The notes below the pieces were generated by a model, which saw only the letters and a program-made list of their open reading frames with translations, had not been told where the DNA came from and made no database searches. From Cytophagales bacterium (lineage in GTDB: Bacteria; Bacteroidota; Bacteroidia; Cytophagales; Cyclobacteriaceae): a DNA stretch of 64,000 nt. Of the stretch, positions 35,388-45,045 are shown in pieces (within the stretch, counting starts at the first letter, position 1; each line of letters starts with the position of its first letter). Made by a program: the position numbers and the translations under genes. Location of the stretch: contig JAWPMT010000004.1 of the NCBI GenBank assembly GCA_033344775.1, positions 868,001 through 932,000 of the forward strand. The letters run 5' to 3'.

Positions 35388-37343
35388 ATGACTGCAAACG
35401 AGGAAACCTGGTTAAGAAAAGTGGTCCTAAACCGGGGCATCGATCCAAAAATGCCTGAGTTGCTGAAAAAGCGATTACTGCTTACCAATGGCATTTCATT
35501 TGGTTTATTATTCTATCCCGGACTCCTGGCACTTTTTGCCTCTAGCTTTGATTATGGCTATGTCGGCCCATATTTTCTGGCATTCACGATCATCCCGGCA
35601 TTAGCATTATTCACCATCCAATACAATCACGTACTTGCAAGGTTAGCCATCCTTGGAATCACGCCGATTTACATGGTCGTCGCCACCATTTGGGCCAATC
35701 AGCATTTTACGGAAACCGGAATTGACGTGGGACTAATGAATGTCCATCTACTTAAACCTTTTATTCCTCTGGCCATCGTCGGCACGTTAATGGTTATTGA
35801 TTTTAAGAGAGAACTCGGATTATTCCTGTTACTGATCATCTTTCAGCTTGTCACTTTCTCCTTCTTTCATCAATTATTGGCACTGGGAATTATCATTGAC
35901 AACTTACCCTATGAACAATTAGGCTGGGAACTACACCAGGGGCTTTGGATCGCCAGTATTTTGGTGCTTATTTCCATGGTTTTATTCTTGATGGTTATCC
36001 ATTCCAATTTCGAGCAGAGCATCTCCGAACAAAATGAACGACTTGAGCGACAAAGTGAAGAAGTTGCAGCTAAAAACAAAGAGCTAAAGCGCCAACGAAG
36101 AAACCTGGTGCTTACCCTTGAAGACATTAAATATGTACTAAAGGAAGCTACAGAAGCTGGTAATCTACACGTTCGGATCAACACAGATCACAAGAAAGAT
36201 GAGTGGAAAGAACTAAGCGAATCGTTGAATCGACTTTTTGAAACGGTAGCGACTCCATTCCTGGAAATCGACCGCATAGCGAATGCCCTGGCAAAAGGAG
36301 ATTTGTCTCAACGCTACGAAATGGAGGCAAAAGGCACCATCAATGACCTGGCGAATAATCTGAATCAAGGATTGAACATCCTCGAAGAGCTACTTCGGGA
36401 CCTGGCGTTACAAATCCGCGAGATTGGCGCTTCTTCAAAACAAATCACGACAGAGAGTCAGGAGATCCTACTTGGCACACAAGAAATTGCCGCATCGACT
36501 AAAGAAATGAGCGAAGGGGCAAACAATCAATTGAACAAGATCGACCGCTCCTCTTCCCTGATCCAGGGGATTGTCAACCTTTCCGGAAAAGTGAATGAGC
36601 AAGCCGTCACCATCAACCGTGCTGCAGAAGGAGGTGTACAAGAAAGTACCGGCGGTTTTCAAGTGATACAGCAAACGGATCAGGTCATGAAAGAAGTACA
36701 GGGCCTGTCAGGAGAGAGCGGCGAATCCATCGCTATCCTCACGGAAATCACACAAGAAATTTCGGGCGTGTTGAACATGATCAAAGACATTGCCGCCCAG
36801 ACAAATCTCCTCGCTTTGAACGCCGCCATAGAGGCTGCACAGGCTGGTGATGCGGGACGAGGATTTGCAGTCGTGGCTGAGGAAATAAGAAAATTAGCCA
36901 ACGATTCGAGATCCTTTGCCAAGGACATAGAAAAACTGATCGGGGAAGTACAAACTTCCACCCGCTCTACCTCCGATCTTATTTCAAAAATGGCGGAGCG
37001 TATTAAAAGCGCTGAACAATCTACTATTAATACATCAGCTGCTTTTAGAGGCATTACCACATCCTACACCAAGACGCTGGAACATGCCAACAGCATTGTA
37101 AATGCAGCCCAACAGCAAACCCATGATGTCCGGCAAGTGGAATCGATCACGGAAGAAATCGTGGTGATTGCTGAGGAAACAGCTTCCGGAACCGAAGAAA
37201 TTGCCAGCTCCTCTTCGCAGCTTTCCAATAGCATGTCGGATTATTTCAAGCAAACCGAGCTTGTGATGACCGTCGCTCAGTCACTCATAGAGAAGGTAGA
37301 TCAATTCAAACTGACTGATGCCAATATTTCAAAAGGCGAGTGA
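35388..37343 (+). CDS. Methyl-accepting chemotaxis-like protein with six-helix membrane domain
   Basis: About 651 residues from ATG 35388; the frame is open to TTG 35343, adding 15 residues. Six predicted transmembrane helices (about 25-205) without a big periplasmic loop are followed by a coiled region with a HAMP-like segment. A cytoplasmic MCP signalling domain with the hairpin tip [18 protein letters not shown] and flanking coiled coils (about 330-640) completes it. Such receptors pass a membrane signal to CheA/CheW. No che genes are in view. Gliding or surface-taxis control is possible. Its end is 2 bases from the convergent sulfatase gene. Confidence 0.88.
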   Translation: MTANEETWLRKVVLNRGIDPKMPELLKKRLLLTNGISFGLLFYPGLLALFASSFDYGYVGPYFLAFTIIPALALFTIQYNHVLARLAILGITPIYMVVATIWANQHFTETGIDVGLMNVHLLKPFIPLAIVGTLMVIDFKRELGLFLLLIIFQLVTFSFFHQLLALGIIIDNLPYEQLGWELHQGLWIASILVLISMVLFLMVIHSNFEQSISEQNERLERQSEEVAAKNKELKRQRRNLVLTLEDIKYVLKEATEAGNLHVRINTDHKKDEWKELSESLNRLFETVATPFLEIDRIANALAKGDLSQRYEMEAKGTINDLANNLNQGLNILEELLRDLALQIREIGASSKQITTESQEILLGTQEIAASTKEMSEGANNQLNKIDRSSSLIQGIVNLSGKVNEQAVTINRAAEGGVQESTGGFQVIQQTDQVMKEVQGLSGESGESIAILTEITQEISGVLNMIKDIAAQTNLLALNAAIEAAQAGDAGRGFAVVAEEIRKLANDSRSFAKDIEKLIGEVQTSTRSTSDLISKMAERIKSAEQSTINTSAAFRGITTSYTKTLEHANSIVNAAQQQTHDVRQVESITEEIVVIAEETASGTEEIASSSSQLSNSMSDYFKQTELVMTVAQSLIEKVDQFKLTDANISKGE

Positions 37344-37345
37344 TG

Positions 37346-38770
37346 CTAAAACTCCTCATCTAATGTTGCGGCTAAATTATCTGGCAATGGATCAGTGATA
37401 TCTGCTTTATGTAACCTGAGTCTTTCCTGCAGTTGTTCCACCAAGTCTTGATTCTCGTCAGCCAGGTCATATTTTTCAGCAATATCTGCTTCCAGATTAT
37501 ACAATTCTGGCTCGTCCAATAGTCCTAATCGATTCCAATAGGTAATTGGAGCTGTCTGACGGATATGAAGCTTCCATGGCCCGACTCGAGCCGCATAGAG
37601 CTCTGCACCTGTCCAAAAGAAAAACTCGTTTCTAGGTCCGATAGTACTTTCACCAGAAAGCACCGATGACAGGTCAAAACCATCCATTTTACGATCATGC
37701 GGTACTTTGGTACCAGACATTGCAGCGAAAGTCTGAATTAAGTCCAAGGTCGATCCCATTTCATGGACTACTCCCGGCTCCACATTTCCGGGCCCCCAGA
37801 AAATTGCTGGCACCCTTTGTCCTCCTTCAAATGTGGTTCCTTTCCCTGCTCGTAAGGGACCAGCTGAGCCTCCATGAGTTTTAAAAGCCAGCCATGGCCC
37901 ATTGTCAGAAGTAAATACTACAATGGTATGTTGGTCCAATGCTAGCTCCTCCAGTTTTCTTAAGATCTTGCCGACACTCCAATCAATTTCCTGAATGACA
38001 TCCCCATAAAGGCCCTGCTTACTGGAGCCATGGAAATCCTCGTGCACGAAAAGAGGAATATGTGGTAAGCTTTGCGCCAGATACAAGAAAAATGGTTCTT
38101 CTTGCTTTTTCTCAATGAACTCCAGCGCCTTTTCCGTGTATCGACGGGTGATGGTGTGTTGATTAGCCGGCCGTTCAATCACTTTTTCATTCTCGAAAAG
38201 CGGAACATTGTACATATCCGTAGTGGCCTGATACCTGGGATCTGATACGTTACTACCATAGACTGACCAATTCACCGTAGCATTCATGTCGTTGGAATAC
38301 GGAATCCCGTAGTACTGATCAAAACCTTGTTTCATGGGCAAAAATTGAGGCAAGTGTCCCAGATGCCATTTACCAATGGCCGCCGTGGCATAGTCTTTTT
38401 GCTTCAACACCTCAGCAATCGTCACTTCACTTTGTGGTAATCCACCCGCTGAATTGGGAAACAGGACACCTTTCTTCTTTGAAGTCATCCCATTTCTGAT
38501 CGGATAACGACCAGTGAGCAATGCGGCCCTGCTAGGTGTACAAACTGGTGCCGCCACATAAAACTGCGTCCATTTCTGACCCTCCCGTACCATCCGATCT
38601 AAATGGGGCGTTTGAATGGTTGGGTGGCCGAAGCTGCCAATGTCTCCATACCCCATGTCGTCTGCAAATATGACAATGAAGTTCGGAGGACGGTCTGTTA
38701 CTGGCTGCTGAGTACAACTCCACAGCGTTGAGGCAATAAGCAGAGTAAGCAGCCAACGAAAACACCTCAT
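37346..38770 (-). CDS. Sulfatase (arylsulfatase type, lipoprotein)
   Basis: A 474-residue type I sulfatase. A lipoprotein signal ends at Cys19 (TLWSC). The metal site opens with FIVIFADDMGYGD. The formylglycine motif is C77-T-P-S-R in APVCTPSRAALLTGRYP, so a formylglycine-generating enzyme is needed. KWHLGHLP and VFTSDNGPW complete the active site. It removes sulfate esters outside the cytoplasm. It is the last gene of the seven-gene minus-strand block, which suggests a sulfated glycoside or polysaccharide as substrate. No maturase gene is in the window. Confidence 0.92.
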   Translation of the reverse strand: MRCFRWLLTLLIASTLWSCTQQPVTDRPPNFIVIFADDMGYGDIGSFGHPTIQTPHLDRMVREGQKWTQFYVAAPVCTPSRAALLTGRYPIRNGMTSKKKGVLFPNSAGGLPQSEVTIAEVLKQKDYATAAIGKWHLGHLPQFLPMKQGFDQYYGIPYSNDMNATVNWSVYGSNVSDPRYQATTDMYNVPLFENEKVIERPANQHTITRRYTEKALEFIEKKQEEPFFLYLAQSLPHIPLFVHEDFHGSSKQGLYGDVIQEIDWSVGKILRKLEELALDQHTIVVFTSDNGPWLAFKTHGGSAGPLRAGKGTTFEGGQRVPAIFWGPGNVEPGVVHEMGSTLDLIQTFAAMSGTKVPHDRKMDGFDLSSVLSGESTIGPRNEFFFWTGAELYAARVGPWKLHIRQTAPITYWNRLGLLDEPELYNLEADIAEKYDLADENQDLVEQLQERLRLHKADITDPLPDNLAATLDEEF

Positions 38771-38776
38771 TTAATC

Positions 38777-39133
38777 CTAACTTTTGCGATACAAATAGAA
38801 CAATGCACTGCAAGCAATCAGCAAGCCCAGAAACTCTCTGGTTTGCTCAATGTAAGGTCGGTCATAAATCATCTCTCCAAAAATCTCCGACTTCTCCGGT
38901 CGATTCAACCATTCCCAAAATCCCGGAATGAAGGTCAGGGAATAAACCAACAAGGCAATGATCAAAAACCCCACTGCCCTTTTGGACACTGGCCTTAGGA
39001 GACTCACCAAAAAGACGAGCCCTACCACTCCATAAATGGCCATCCAGGCATAAGGATCAGGATCATTATATTGAACAGCTGCAAAAACAATGAATAAAAG
39101 GCCTAAAAAGGCCTTTATAATTTTAGTGACCAT
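38777..39133 (-). CDS. TMEM220-like small membrane protein
   Basis: A 118-residue membrane protein with three or four hydrophobic helices (about 5-22, 28-47, 51-68, 100-115). The segment FAAVQYNDPDPYAWMAIYG is the signature of the transmembrane 220 family. The role of this family is not known. It lies between the isomerase (18 bases) and the sulfatase (6 bases), on the same strand. It is likely in the same transcript. Confidence 0.8.
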   Translation of the reverse strand: MVTKIIKAFLGLLFIVFAAVQYNDPDPYAWMAIYGVVGLVFLVSLLRPVSKRAVGFLIIALLVYSLTFIPGFWEWLNRPEKSEIFGEMIYDRPYIEQTREFLGLLIACSALFYLYRKS

Positions 39134-39151
39134 ACTTCTATTAATATGAAC

Positions 39152-40078
39152 TTAAGCCAGTAATTCTTTGACCCTGGAAAGGGACAATTTCACGCTCTCC
39201 TTCGGATTGGGTGAATGATCTTGCTCTACAAAGAAGTTGGTCAAACCAGATTGTCCTGCGGCTGCAAAAATATCTTTGAATGGTATTCTTCCTTCCCCTA
39301 CTTCCAGCGTGGTATCCTTATCATCTCCTCGATCCCCAATATCCTTCACGTGCCACAATTCAGTTCTTCCTGGATATTTCTTGAAAAAGTCCAGAGGGTC
39401 TAGCCCCGCCTTGTACACCCAATAAAGGTCAAGCTCGACTTTCAACAAATTGGGGTCCGTGTTGTCCAATAAATGGTACATAGGGAGTGTTCCATCTATT
39501 GCCTCAAACTCGAAAGCATGGTTGTGGTAGCAAAGCTGAATTCCGGCTTCTTTGCAAGCCTCCCCTGCGTTATTCAGCATTTCTTCCAATTCACTGTACT
39601 GATCCAGGGTTTCGCGCTCGCCATCGAAAAGATAAGCGATTACCATATGCGTCTGTCCTGCATCAACAGCCGCTTCAATCGCACTATCCCACCCATTTTT
39701 CAAGGTCCCCATCCCCTGGGCTTCCTGAGTCCGTCCGGACAAATAGTGGGAACTTGGAATACTCATCCCCAGGTCTTTGACCATTCGATGCACTTCAGAG
39801 GCAGGTCGGCCAAAATATTCACCGTTTCTGAATCCAAATAGTTCTACTTCATTGTAACCCAGATCGGCCACATAGCGCAAAGTCCCTTCGAGATCTTGCT
39901 GAATTTCATTTCTGAGGGTGTACATCTGCAAACCAACATTCCATTTGGCCTTCAAAACAACCTGCTCAGGCAACTTTTTCGCTTCTTTTGTTTCTGATCC
40001 AGAACCACAGGCAGGAAGGACCATCGCCCCTCCTGCTAAAAGTCCTGATTGTATGATAAAATCTCTTCTGCTTTTCAT
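39152..40078 (-). CDS. Tat-exported sugar isomerase/epimerase (TIM barrel)
   Basis: A 308-residue xylose-isomerase-like TIM barrel from ATG 40078. The open frame extends upstream to 40174, but that part overlaps the neighbour gene and lacks a signal. The start has a twin-arginine motif (MKSRRDFI) and a lipobox-like end (VLPACGSG), so it is probably exported folded and lipid-linked. Metal-ligand segments are LCYHNHAFEF, VELDLYWVYKAG, LWHVKDIGDRG and FFVEQDHSP. Enzymes of this type act on 3-keto sugars in oxidation-based glycoside breakdown. It starts 10 bases after the DUF1080 gene stop. Confidence 0.88.
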   Translation of the reverse strand: MKSRRDFIIQSGLLAGGAMVLPACGSGSETKEAKKLPEQVVLKAKWNVGLQMYTLRNEIQQDLEGTLRYVADLGYNEVELFGFRNGEYFGRPASEVHRMVKDLGMSIPSSHYLSGRTQEAQGMGTLKNGWDSAIEAAVDAGQTHMVIAYLFDGERETLDQYSELEEMLNNAGEACKEAGIQLCYHNHAFEFEAIDGTLPMYHLLDNTDPNLLKVELDLYWVYKAGLDPLDFFKKYPGRTELWHVKDIGDRGDDKDTTLEVGEGRIPFKDIFAAAGQSGLTNFFVEQDHSPNPKESVKLSLSRVKELLA

Positions 40079-40088
40079 GCTTATGTGC

Positions 40089-43000
40089 TTAAAGTTCTCT
40101 GATCTTGATGTTTCTGAACCACACAGGATCGCTATGGTCCTGCAAGGCAATATGTCCTTTACGCCCTGTACCAAAGCCAGGCATGTCTTTGAATTTACTA
40201 CCGGCCACCATCTGATCCCATTCTGGAGTCCAGAGTTCTGTTTCCACGACCTTATGCCCGTTCAGCCAATGTTGTACCTTACCATCTTTCATCACTAGAC
40301 GTACTTTGTTCCAAACCTGTGGCTCATTCACAACTACTGTCCCACATTCAATCAAATCATACAGATCTCCTGCTCGATGCTTTACAATCTGTCCATCCCC
40401 GTGGCGCACATTGTCCAGGATCTGCATTTCAGGGCCTGTTTGCCAGACATAATCATACTGGTCGTTCTCAACTACATTGTAAATGATGCCACTGTTGCCC
40501 CCGGTAGAAATTTTCCACTCAAGGTACAATTCATAGTTTTCATATTCCTTATCCGTAATGATGATATCGCCACCGTTTCCAGGAGCATCTTTCCCTTTGA
40601 AGTGTAAAGCCCCATTTTGAGCGATCCACTTATTACCTAAGCTCTGCAATTTGAAGTTTCTGATCCCATTGGTGGATTTCCCATCGAATAACAATTTCCA
40701 ACCAGCTGACTTTTCTTCCTCAGTAAGCGTATTGTGCGCCGTACTAACACCACTGTGCCGCACAGGATTATTCGCTGGGATTTTATTCAAGGTATACCAG
40801 GATTCAGTGGTCCACAATTGATTGCCCGTTTCACTACCAAATGGCCGAACAACCCTGAAATAGACCATGTGATTCTCCTTCAACCCTGGGAGGGTTATCA
40901 TGACTTTCTTACGATCAGCGGATACCGAAAACTGAGTCGGCTTCAATTGCTCCAGTCCCAGTTTGGGCCCTCCATATGCTGGTGTCGGCTTGTAATACCA
41001 CTGCTGTACCTGGAAGTCATCGGCCTCTAATGTTACATTCGGATCAATAGGCTCGGTAAAAGTGATCTCGAACCCATTCGAGCGCGATTCCACTTTCAGC
41101 ATCTCGAAAGCGGTTTTCTCGTTGTAAACCAGTCGCTGTAGTCCGTACCAAAGTTTCCCTGTGTGCCCCCAATTACCAGTAGAACCTACTCCTCCTATGA
41201 CTAAGGAACCATCCGGAGCCCAGATAATGCGATTCACTCCGGCCTCTAGTCCCTGCGTAAATCGGAACAATGCCCCTTGCAACTGTCCTTCTACTTCTTC
41301 AACGAAAACTCTTTTGACACCACCATGCGTTACCTCACCGTGGATCATCTGCCCAGCGTATGGTCCTACTTCAATGCCCACCGGTGTACTTGGTGAATTG
41401 CCTATTTCATCCTGAGGCAACCACGCTACTGGAAGTTTTTCTGTTAGGTTAGCGGTACCCTCAAAATCAACAGATCTTGAACCATACCACTCTCCTTCCT
41501 GAATATGCACAATCTTGCTGGAGGGTAACCAATCACCCTGGTTATCTGCTACGAATAATTCTCCGTTCATGCCCATACCAATACCATTGGGGGTCCGTAA
41601 ACCACTGGCAATGAACTCAGCAGCACCCGTTTCGGGGTTGATCTTTACCACTTTTCCACGATCCGGAATCTGTGGGTTGGCGCTCGCGCCACCAGGTAAG
41701 ATGGCTGTTGCCAGCGTCGCGTAGAAATGGCCATCCTTGTAAACCAGGCCAAAAGCAAATTCATGGAAGTTTGAGGATACTTTCCAGGCATCACTCACGG
41801 TTTGATACTCATCGATGATCTGATCGCCATCATGGTCGATCAATTTGGTCAATTCTTGCTTCTGCAAAATGTAAAGCTCATCATTGACGATCTTCAAGCC
41901 CAGTGGCTCTGCCAATCCCGCAGCAATTCGTTTGACCGTCATTTGGGCAGGGTCTCCAGACTGCCAGTTATCAACGACATAAACAGGGCCTAATGAATCC
42001 CAAGTACAAACGGCCATTCGACCATCAGAATAGAAATCAATTCCTCCTACACGAGGCTGAAAATCATCAGGACGTGCCTGATATAAATCGAATGATGGGT
42101 GAACTGCATCTAAAGGAATTGCATCACCAGGTATCTCTTTGACCAAACTTGCGCGATCTGCCATGGGCACTACCTCTTCGATGTTAGTCGAACTGTAGCT
42201 CATCACTTGCTCATCCACCAACTGGAAGGTCTCTTCGTCACGGTTGTACCATTGAAGAGAAAGTGCAGCACCACCGCCACCTTGCTGAAAGTGGATTTCT
42301 ATGTCGTGTTTACCTGCAGTAAGGTACATTTCACCATCCACAGGTCTTGGTCCATGCCAGCCACTATTATCGATGATTTCTTTTCCATCGATAAACAGGA
42401 AAGATCCATCATCGCTAACTAAACGAAAATCATAACTGCCATCTTTCTCGATATTGATTTGACCGGTAACCTTCAATACAAAATTTTCTACGAACTCGTC
42501 AAAGTCCCTACTGTCCAACACATGAAGACTAGGAACAACTCCGTTCTTCACCGGAGCGTCTTCTGCCAATACTTCCTGAAGGCTTTTCTTATCAAGATTC
42601 GAATACGCATGGACCATGAATCCTGCTCCACCTGTGGCATCAAATTCACCAGTAAGCTTCATAGGAATAGATTTCATACCAAGTGAATACTTGGCCGTTG
42701 CACCACCTTCATCGTTATCATCCAGTGTCAGGATATAGCGCACCATTTCAACCGCATCTGTTTCTGACAAGGTTGGGTGGGCTGTCATGGCTGCTGCTCC
42801 CCAAACACCATAGCCTCCCTGGATGATCTTCTGCGCAAGATTCGACATGGTCTGTTCCGAATCGTTATATTTTCGGGCCACAGCCAAATACGAAGGGCCA
42901 ACCGTTTTAACCTTTTCATTGTGACAGGAATGGCAATCACTTCGTTCGATTAATTGTGCTCCAAGAGGTATTTCGGGCTCTTTTTCTCCTTCTGCAGGCC

Positions 43001-43706
43001 GTTCTCCCAGGGTATCGAAACCAGCATGGAAAAACGTCTTCAGGCTGGTTTCACTCGCAGCGAGTGTTAGATCACCCGAAACATTGATCACAGAACCGTT
43101 TGGATAGTCTACTTTCTCCTGACCAGTGACTTCAAATGAGCCGGTAGTAGAATAATCATTTTCAACTAAAAGTGATTTGATCGAAGTACGGAGGACCACT
43201 TCATATGTCGTGGAATTCTCAACCTTGAACTGTCGATTTAGGCCATTTTGATTGCCTCTACGGATATAGGCAGGTGTCTCCTTGATTCGGATCATCTCTC
43301 CTTCTGGTGTAGTGATCTGCAAACTGAAAGTCACCACATCATTATCAATTCGATGCCCTTTGTATTGTACATTGGCCTCAATTAGATCAGCGCCTTTTTT
43401 CAGCATCCACTGCTCATCATTACCATCATGGATATAAGCGTATCCGTTGCTCGTTGGTTGTGGACCGTGAACCGTGGTATATACGGCTCCATCAAAATTG
43501 ACGCCCCCTTTCCATGCTTTGTACAAAGTGGCATTTTGGGCACTGTAGGCCAACCACATGTTCTTGTGTAAAGCAGCCGTCACCATACGCGGTTGCTCAT
43601 CTAGTACAGACCGAAATACCCAAGGATCTCTGGGGCGTTCGACTTGTTTTTCTGATCCACAGGAAAACAGGATCAATAACAATAAAACTGGAAATAACTT
43701 CTTCAT
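40089..43706 (-). CDS. Multidomain lipoprotein: cytochrome c, PA14, beta-propeller and DUF1080 (3-keto-glycoside hydrolase-like)
   Basis: A 1205-residue lipoprotein (Cys16 in LILFSC). Domains in order: a beta-sandwich (about 28-225), a cytochrome c domain with heme motif C258-H-S-C261-H262 and a probable Met307 ligand, and a PA14 glycan-binding domain (about 380-505, with LVSDDGSFLFIDGKEI). A glucose/sorbosone-dehydrogenase-like beta-propeller (about 540-870), a linker and a C-terminal DUF1080 domain (about 1005-1205, starting GWKLLFDGKS and ending FRNIKIREL) follow. DUF1080 proteins include hydrolases of 3-keto-disaccharides. The protein seems to join electron transfer, sugar binding, oxidation and cleavage in one chain. 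Which domains are active is not proven. Confidence 0.85.
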   Translation of the reverse strand: MKKLFPVLLLLILFSCGSEKQVERPRDPWVFRSVLDEQPRMVTAALHKNMWLAYSAQNATLYKAWKGGVNFDGAVYTTVHGPQPTSNGYAYIHDGNDEQWMLKKGADLIEANVQYKGHRIDNDVVTFSLQITTPEGEMIRIKETPAYIRRGNQNGLNRQFKVENSTTYEVVLRTSIKSLLVENDYSTTGSFEVTGQEKVDYPNGSVINVSGDLTLAASETSLKTFFHAGFDTLGERPAEGEKEPEIPLGAQLIERSDCHSCHNEKVKTVGPSYLAVARKYNDSEQTMSNLAQKIIQGGYGVWGAAAMTAHPTLSETDAVEMVRYILTLDDNDEGGATAKYSLGMKSIPMKLTGEFDATGGAGFMVHAYSNLDKKSLQEVLAEDAPVKNGVVPSLHVLDSRDFDEFVENFVLKVTGQINIEKDGSYDFRLVSDDGSFLFIDGKEIIDNSGWHGPRPVDGEMYLTAGKHDIEIHFQQGGGGAALSLQWYNRDEETFQLVDEQVMSYSSTNIEEVVPMADRASLVKEIPGDAIPLDAVHPSFDLYQARPDDFQPRVGGIDFYSDGRMAVCTWDSLGPVYVVDNWQSGDPAQMTVKRIAAGLAEPLGLKIVNDELYILQKQELTKLIDHDGDQIIDEYQTVSDAWKVSSNFHEFAFGLVYKDGHFYATLATAILPGGASANPQIPDRGKVVKINPETGAAEFIASGLRTPNGIGMGMNGELFVADNQGDWLPSSKIVHIQEGEWYGSRSVDFEGTANLTEKLPVAWLPQDEIGNSPSTPVGIEVGPYAGQMIHGEVTHGGVKRVFVEEVEGQLQGALFRFTQGLEAGVNRIIWAPDGSLVIGGVGSTGNWGHTGKLWYGLQRLVYNEKTAFEMLKVESRSNGFEITFTEPIDPNVTLEADDFQVQQWYYKPTPAYGGPKLGLEQLKPTQFSVSADRKKVMITLPGLKENHMVYFRVVRPFGSETGNQLWTTESWYTLNKIPANNPVRHSGVSTAHNTLTEEEKSAGWKLLFDGKSTNGIRNFKLQSLGNKWIAQNGALHFKGKDAPGNGGDIIITDKEYENYELYLEWKISTGGNSGIIYNVVENDQYDYVWQTGPEMQILDNVRHGDGQIVKHRAGDLYDLIECGTVVVNEPQVWNKVRLVMKDGKVQHWLNGHKVVETELWTPEWDQMVAGSKFKDMPGFGTGRKGHIALQDHSDPVWFRNIKIREL

Positions 43707-43739
43707 GCTTCTTCTAACTTGTATATGTCCCAGGTACTA

Positions 43740-44792
43740 TCAAATACCTAATATTCTTCTATTCGCTTCATCATCGGCCTCTCCTCCGGCAAAATCATCG
43801 AATGCTTTTTCGGTCACTTCTATGATGTGATCCTGGATAAAAATCGCACCTTCCTCTGCCCCTTGTTGCGCAGACTTGATGCAGCACTCCCACTCAAGCA
43901 CCGCCCAGCCATCATAGCCATACTGACTCAATTTGGAAAAGATACTTCGGAAATCTACTTGTCCATCTCCTAATGAGCGGAATCGACCTGGACGATCTGC
44001 CCAGCCTTGATAGCCACCGTACACGCCTGCTTTGCCTGTCGGATTGAATTCTGCATCTTTCACATGGAACATCTTGATGAATTCATGATAGTGATCGATG
44101 AACGAGAGGTAATCCAATTGTTGCAAGACATAGTGACTTGGATCGTACAATAACTGAGCAGCTTCATGGCCATTGGTCGCATCGAGAAACATCTCGAAAG
44201 TCAGACCATCATGTAGGTCTTCACCTGGATGGATTTCATAGCAAACACTCACGCCTACGTCCTTAGCGGCATCCAGGATAGGCATCCATCTTTTTCCTAA
44301 CTCTTCAAAACCAGCTTCTACAAGGCCTTGAGGTCGCTGCGGCCAGGGATACAAAAATGGCCAAACCAATGCTCCTGAAAAACTGGCCATCACGTCGATC
44401 CCCATGTGTCGACTGGCTTTGGCTGCCGAGATCACTTGCTGCTTAGCCCACTCGGTTCGGGCTTTCGGATTCTTTCTTACGGATGGATCCGCAAACACAT
44501 CGAACATTTCGTCATAGGCAGGATGTACCGCTACCAACTGTCCTTGAAGGTGCGTGGAAAGCTCAGTAACTTCCAATCCAGCTTCATTCACAATACCTTT
44601 GATCTCATCGCAATAGTCTTTGCTTTCTCCAGCCTTCGTAATATCAATGACGCGGCTATCCCAGGATGGAATTTGCACTCCCTTATATCCAAGAGATGCC
44701 ACCCATTCGCAAATGTCTTTGAGGTTATTGTAAGGTGGATTGTCATCCAGAAATTGCGCTAGGAATATCGCAGGTCCTTTTATGGTCTTCAT
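43740..44792 (-). CDS. Cytoplasmic sugar isomerase/epimerase (xylose isomerase-like TIM barrel)
   Basis: A 350-residue TIM barrel without a signal peptide. Metal ligands appear in CYEIHPGED, LLYDPSHYVLQQ, FHVKDAEF and LEWECC. This set is shared with inosose dehydratase/isomerase-like proteins often paired with Gfo/Idh/MocA oxidoreductases. It sits between the oxidoreductase gene (253-base gap with a palindrome and a repeat) and the DUF1080 gene (33 bases). The extra gap and palindrome suggest that its expression has separate control. It probably acts on the keto-sugar produced by the pathway; the reaction is not certain. Confidence 0.88.
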   Translation of the reverse strand: MKTIKGPAIFLAQFLDDNPPYNNLKDICEWVASLGYKGVQIPSWDSRVIDITKAGESKDYCDEIKGIVNEAGLEVTELSTHLQGQLVAVHPAYDEMFDVFADPSVRKNPKARTEWAKQQVISAAKASRHMGIDVMASFSGALVWPFLYPWPQRPQGLVEAGFEELGKRWMPILDAAKDVGVSVCYEIHPGEDLHDGLTFEMFLDATNGHEAAQLLYDPSHYVLQQLDYLSFIDHYHEFIKMFHVKDAEFNPTGKAGVYGGYQGWADRPGRFRSLGDGQVDFRSIFSKLSQYGYDGWAVLEWECCIKSAQQGAEEGAIFIQDHIIEVTEKAFDDFAGGEADDEANRRILGI

Positions 44793-44820
44793 AATATCGT
44801 CTTTTTATAATTCTTTTATG

Positions 44821-44836
44821 CAGAAAATATTTTCTG
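44821..44836. promoter_or_regulatory. Perfect 16-base palindrome upstream of the isomerase gene
   Basis: CAGAAAATATTTTCTG reads the same on both strands with no central gap. It is 28 bases upstream of the minus-strand isomerase start (44792) and is followed on the plus strand by a T run. A dimeric regulator operator fits the position. A role in termination is less likely because no plus-strand gene precedes it. Confidence 0.45.
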
Positions 44837-44844
44837 TTTTTTTT

Positions 44845-44984
44845 AGCCATTTACTTAAGCGTCATTCCTGACTGTGTTCAGGAATCTCAAGCTTATTTTT
44901 GCTGAATTCATTGAGATTCCCTGGTCGGGCACCCTCGCCTGCGCTGGGAATGACGGACAAAAATTTAAGGCTTAAGTAATGGCT
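44845..44984. repeat. 140-base palindromic intergenic repeat (MITE-like)
   Basis: The two ends are inverted copies: 44845-44860 AGCCATTTACTTAAGC and 44970-44984 GCTTAAGTAATGGCT, with one extra T. Next inside are CGTCATTCC (44860-44868) with GGAATGACG (44947-44955). In the centre is a perfect 10-bp inverted pair GGAATCTCAA (44881-44890) with TTGAGATTCC (44911-44920), plus a small CCTGA/TCAGG hairpin (44867-44882). This nested form is that of non-coding palindromic elements. No target-site duplication could be identified. Confidence 0.7.
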
Positions 44985-45045
44985 TACTTACACTTTCAAA
45001 TGAATTGAAGCCACTACCATTCTCAAATCTTGGTACTTCAATAAA

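Noticed and set aside
39987-40174. Longer N-terminal extension of the Tat isomerase gene
   Set aside because: Starting at 40174 would overlap the neighbour's coding end and hide the twin-arginine signal, so ATG 40078 is preferred.
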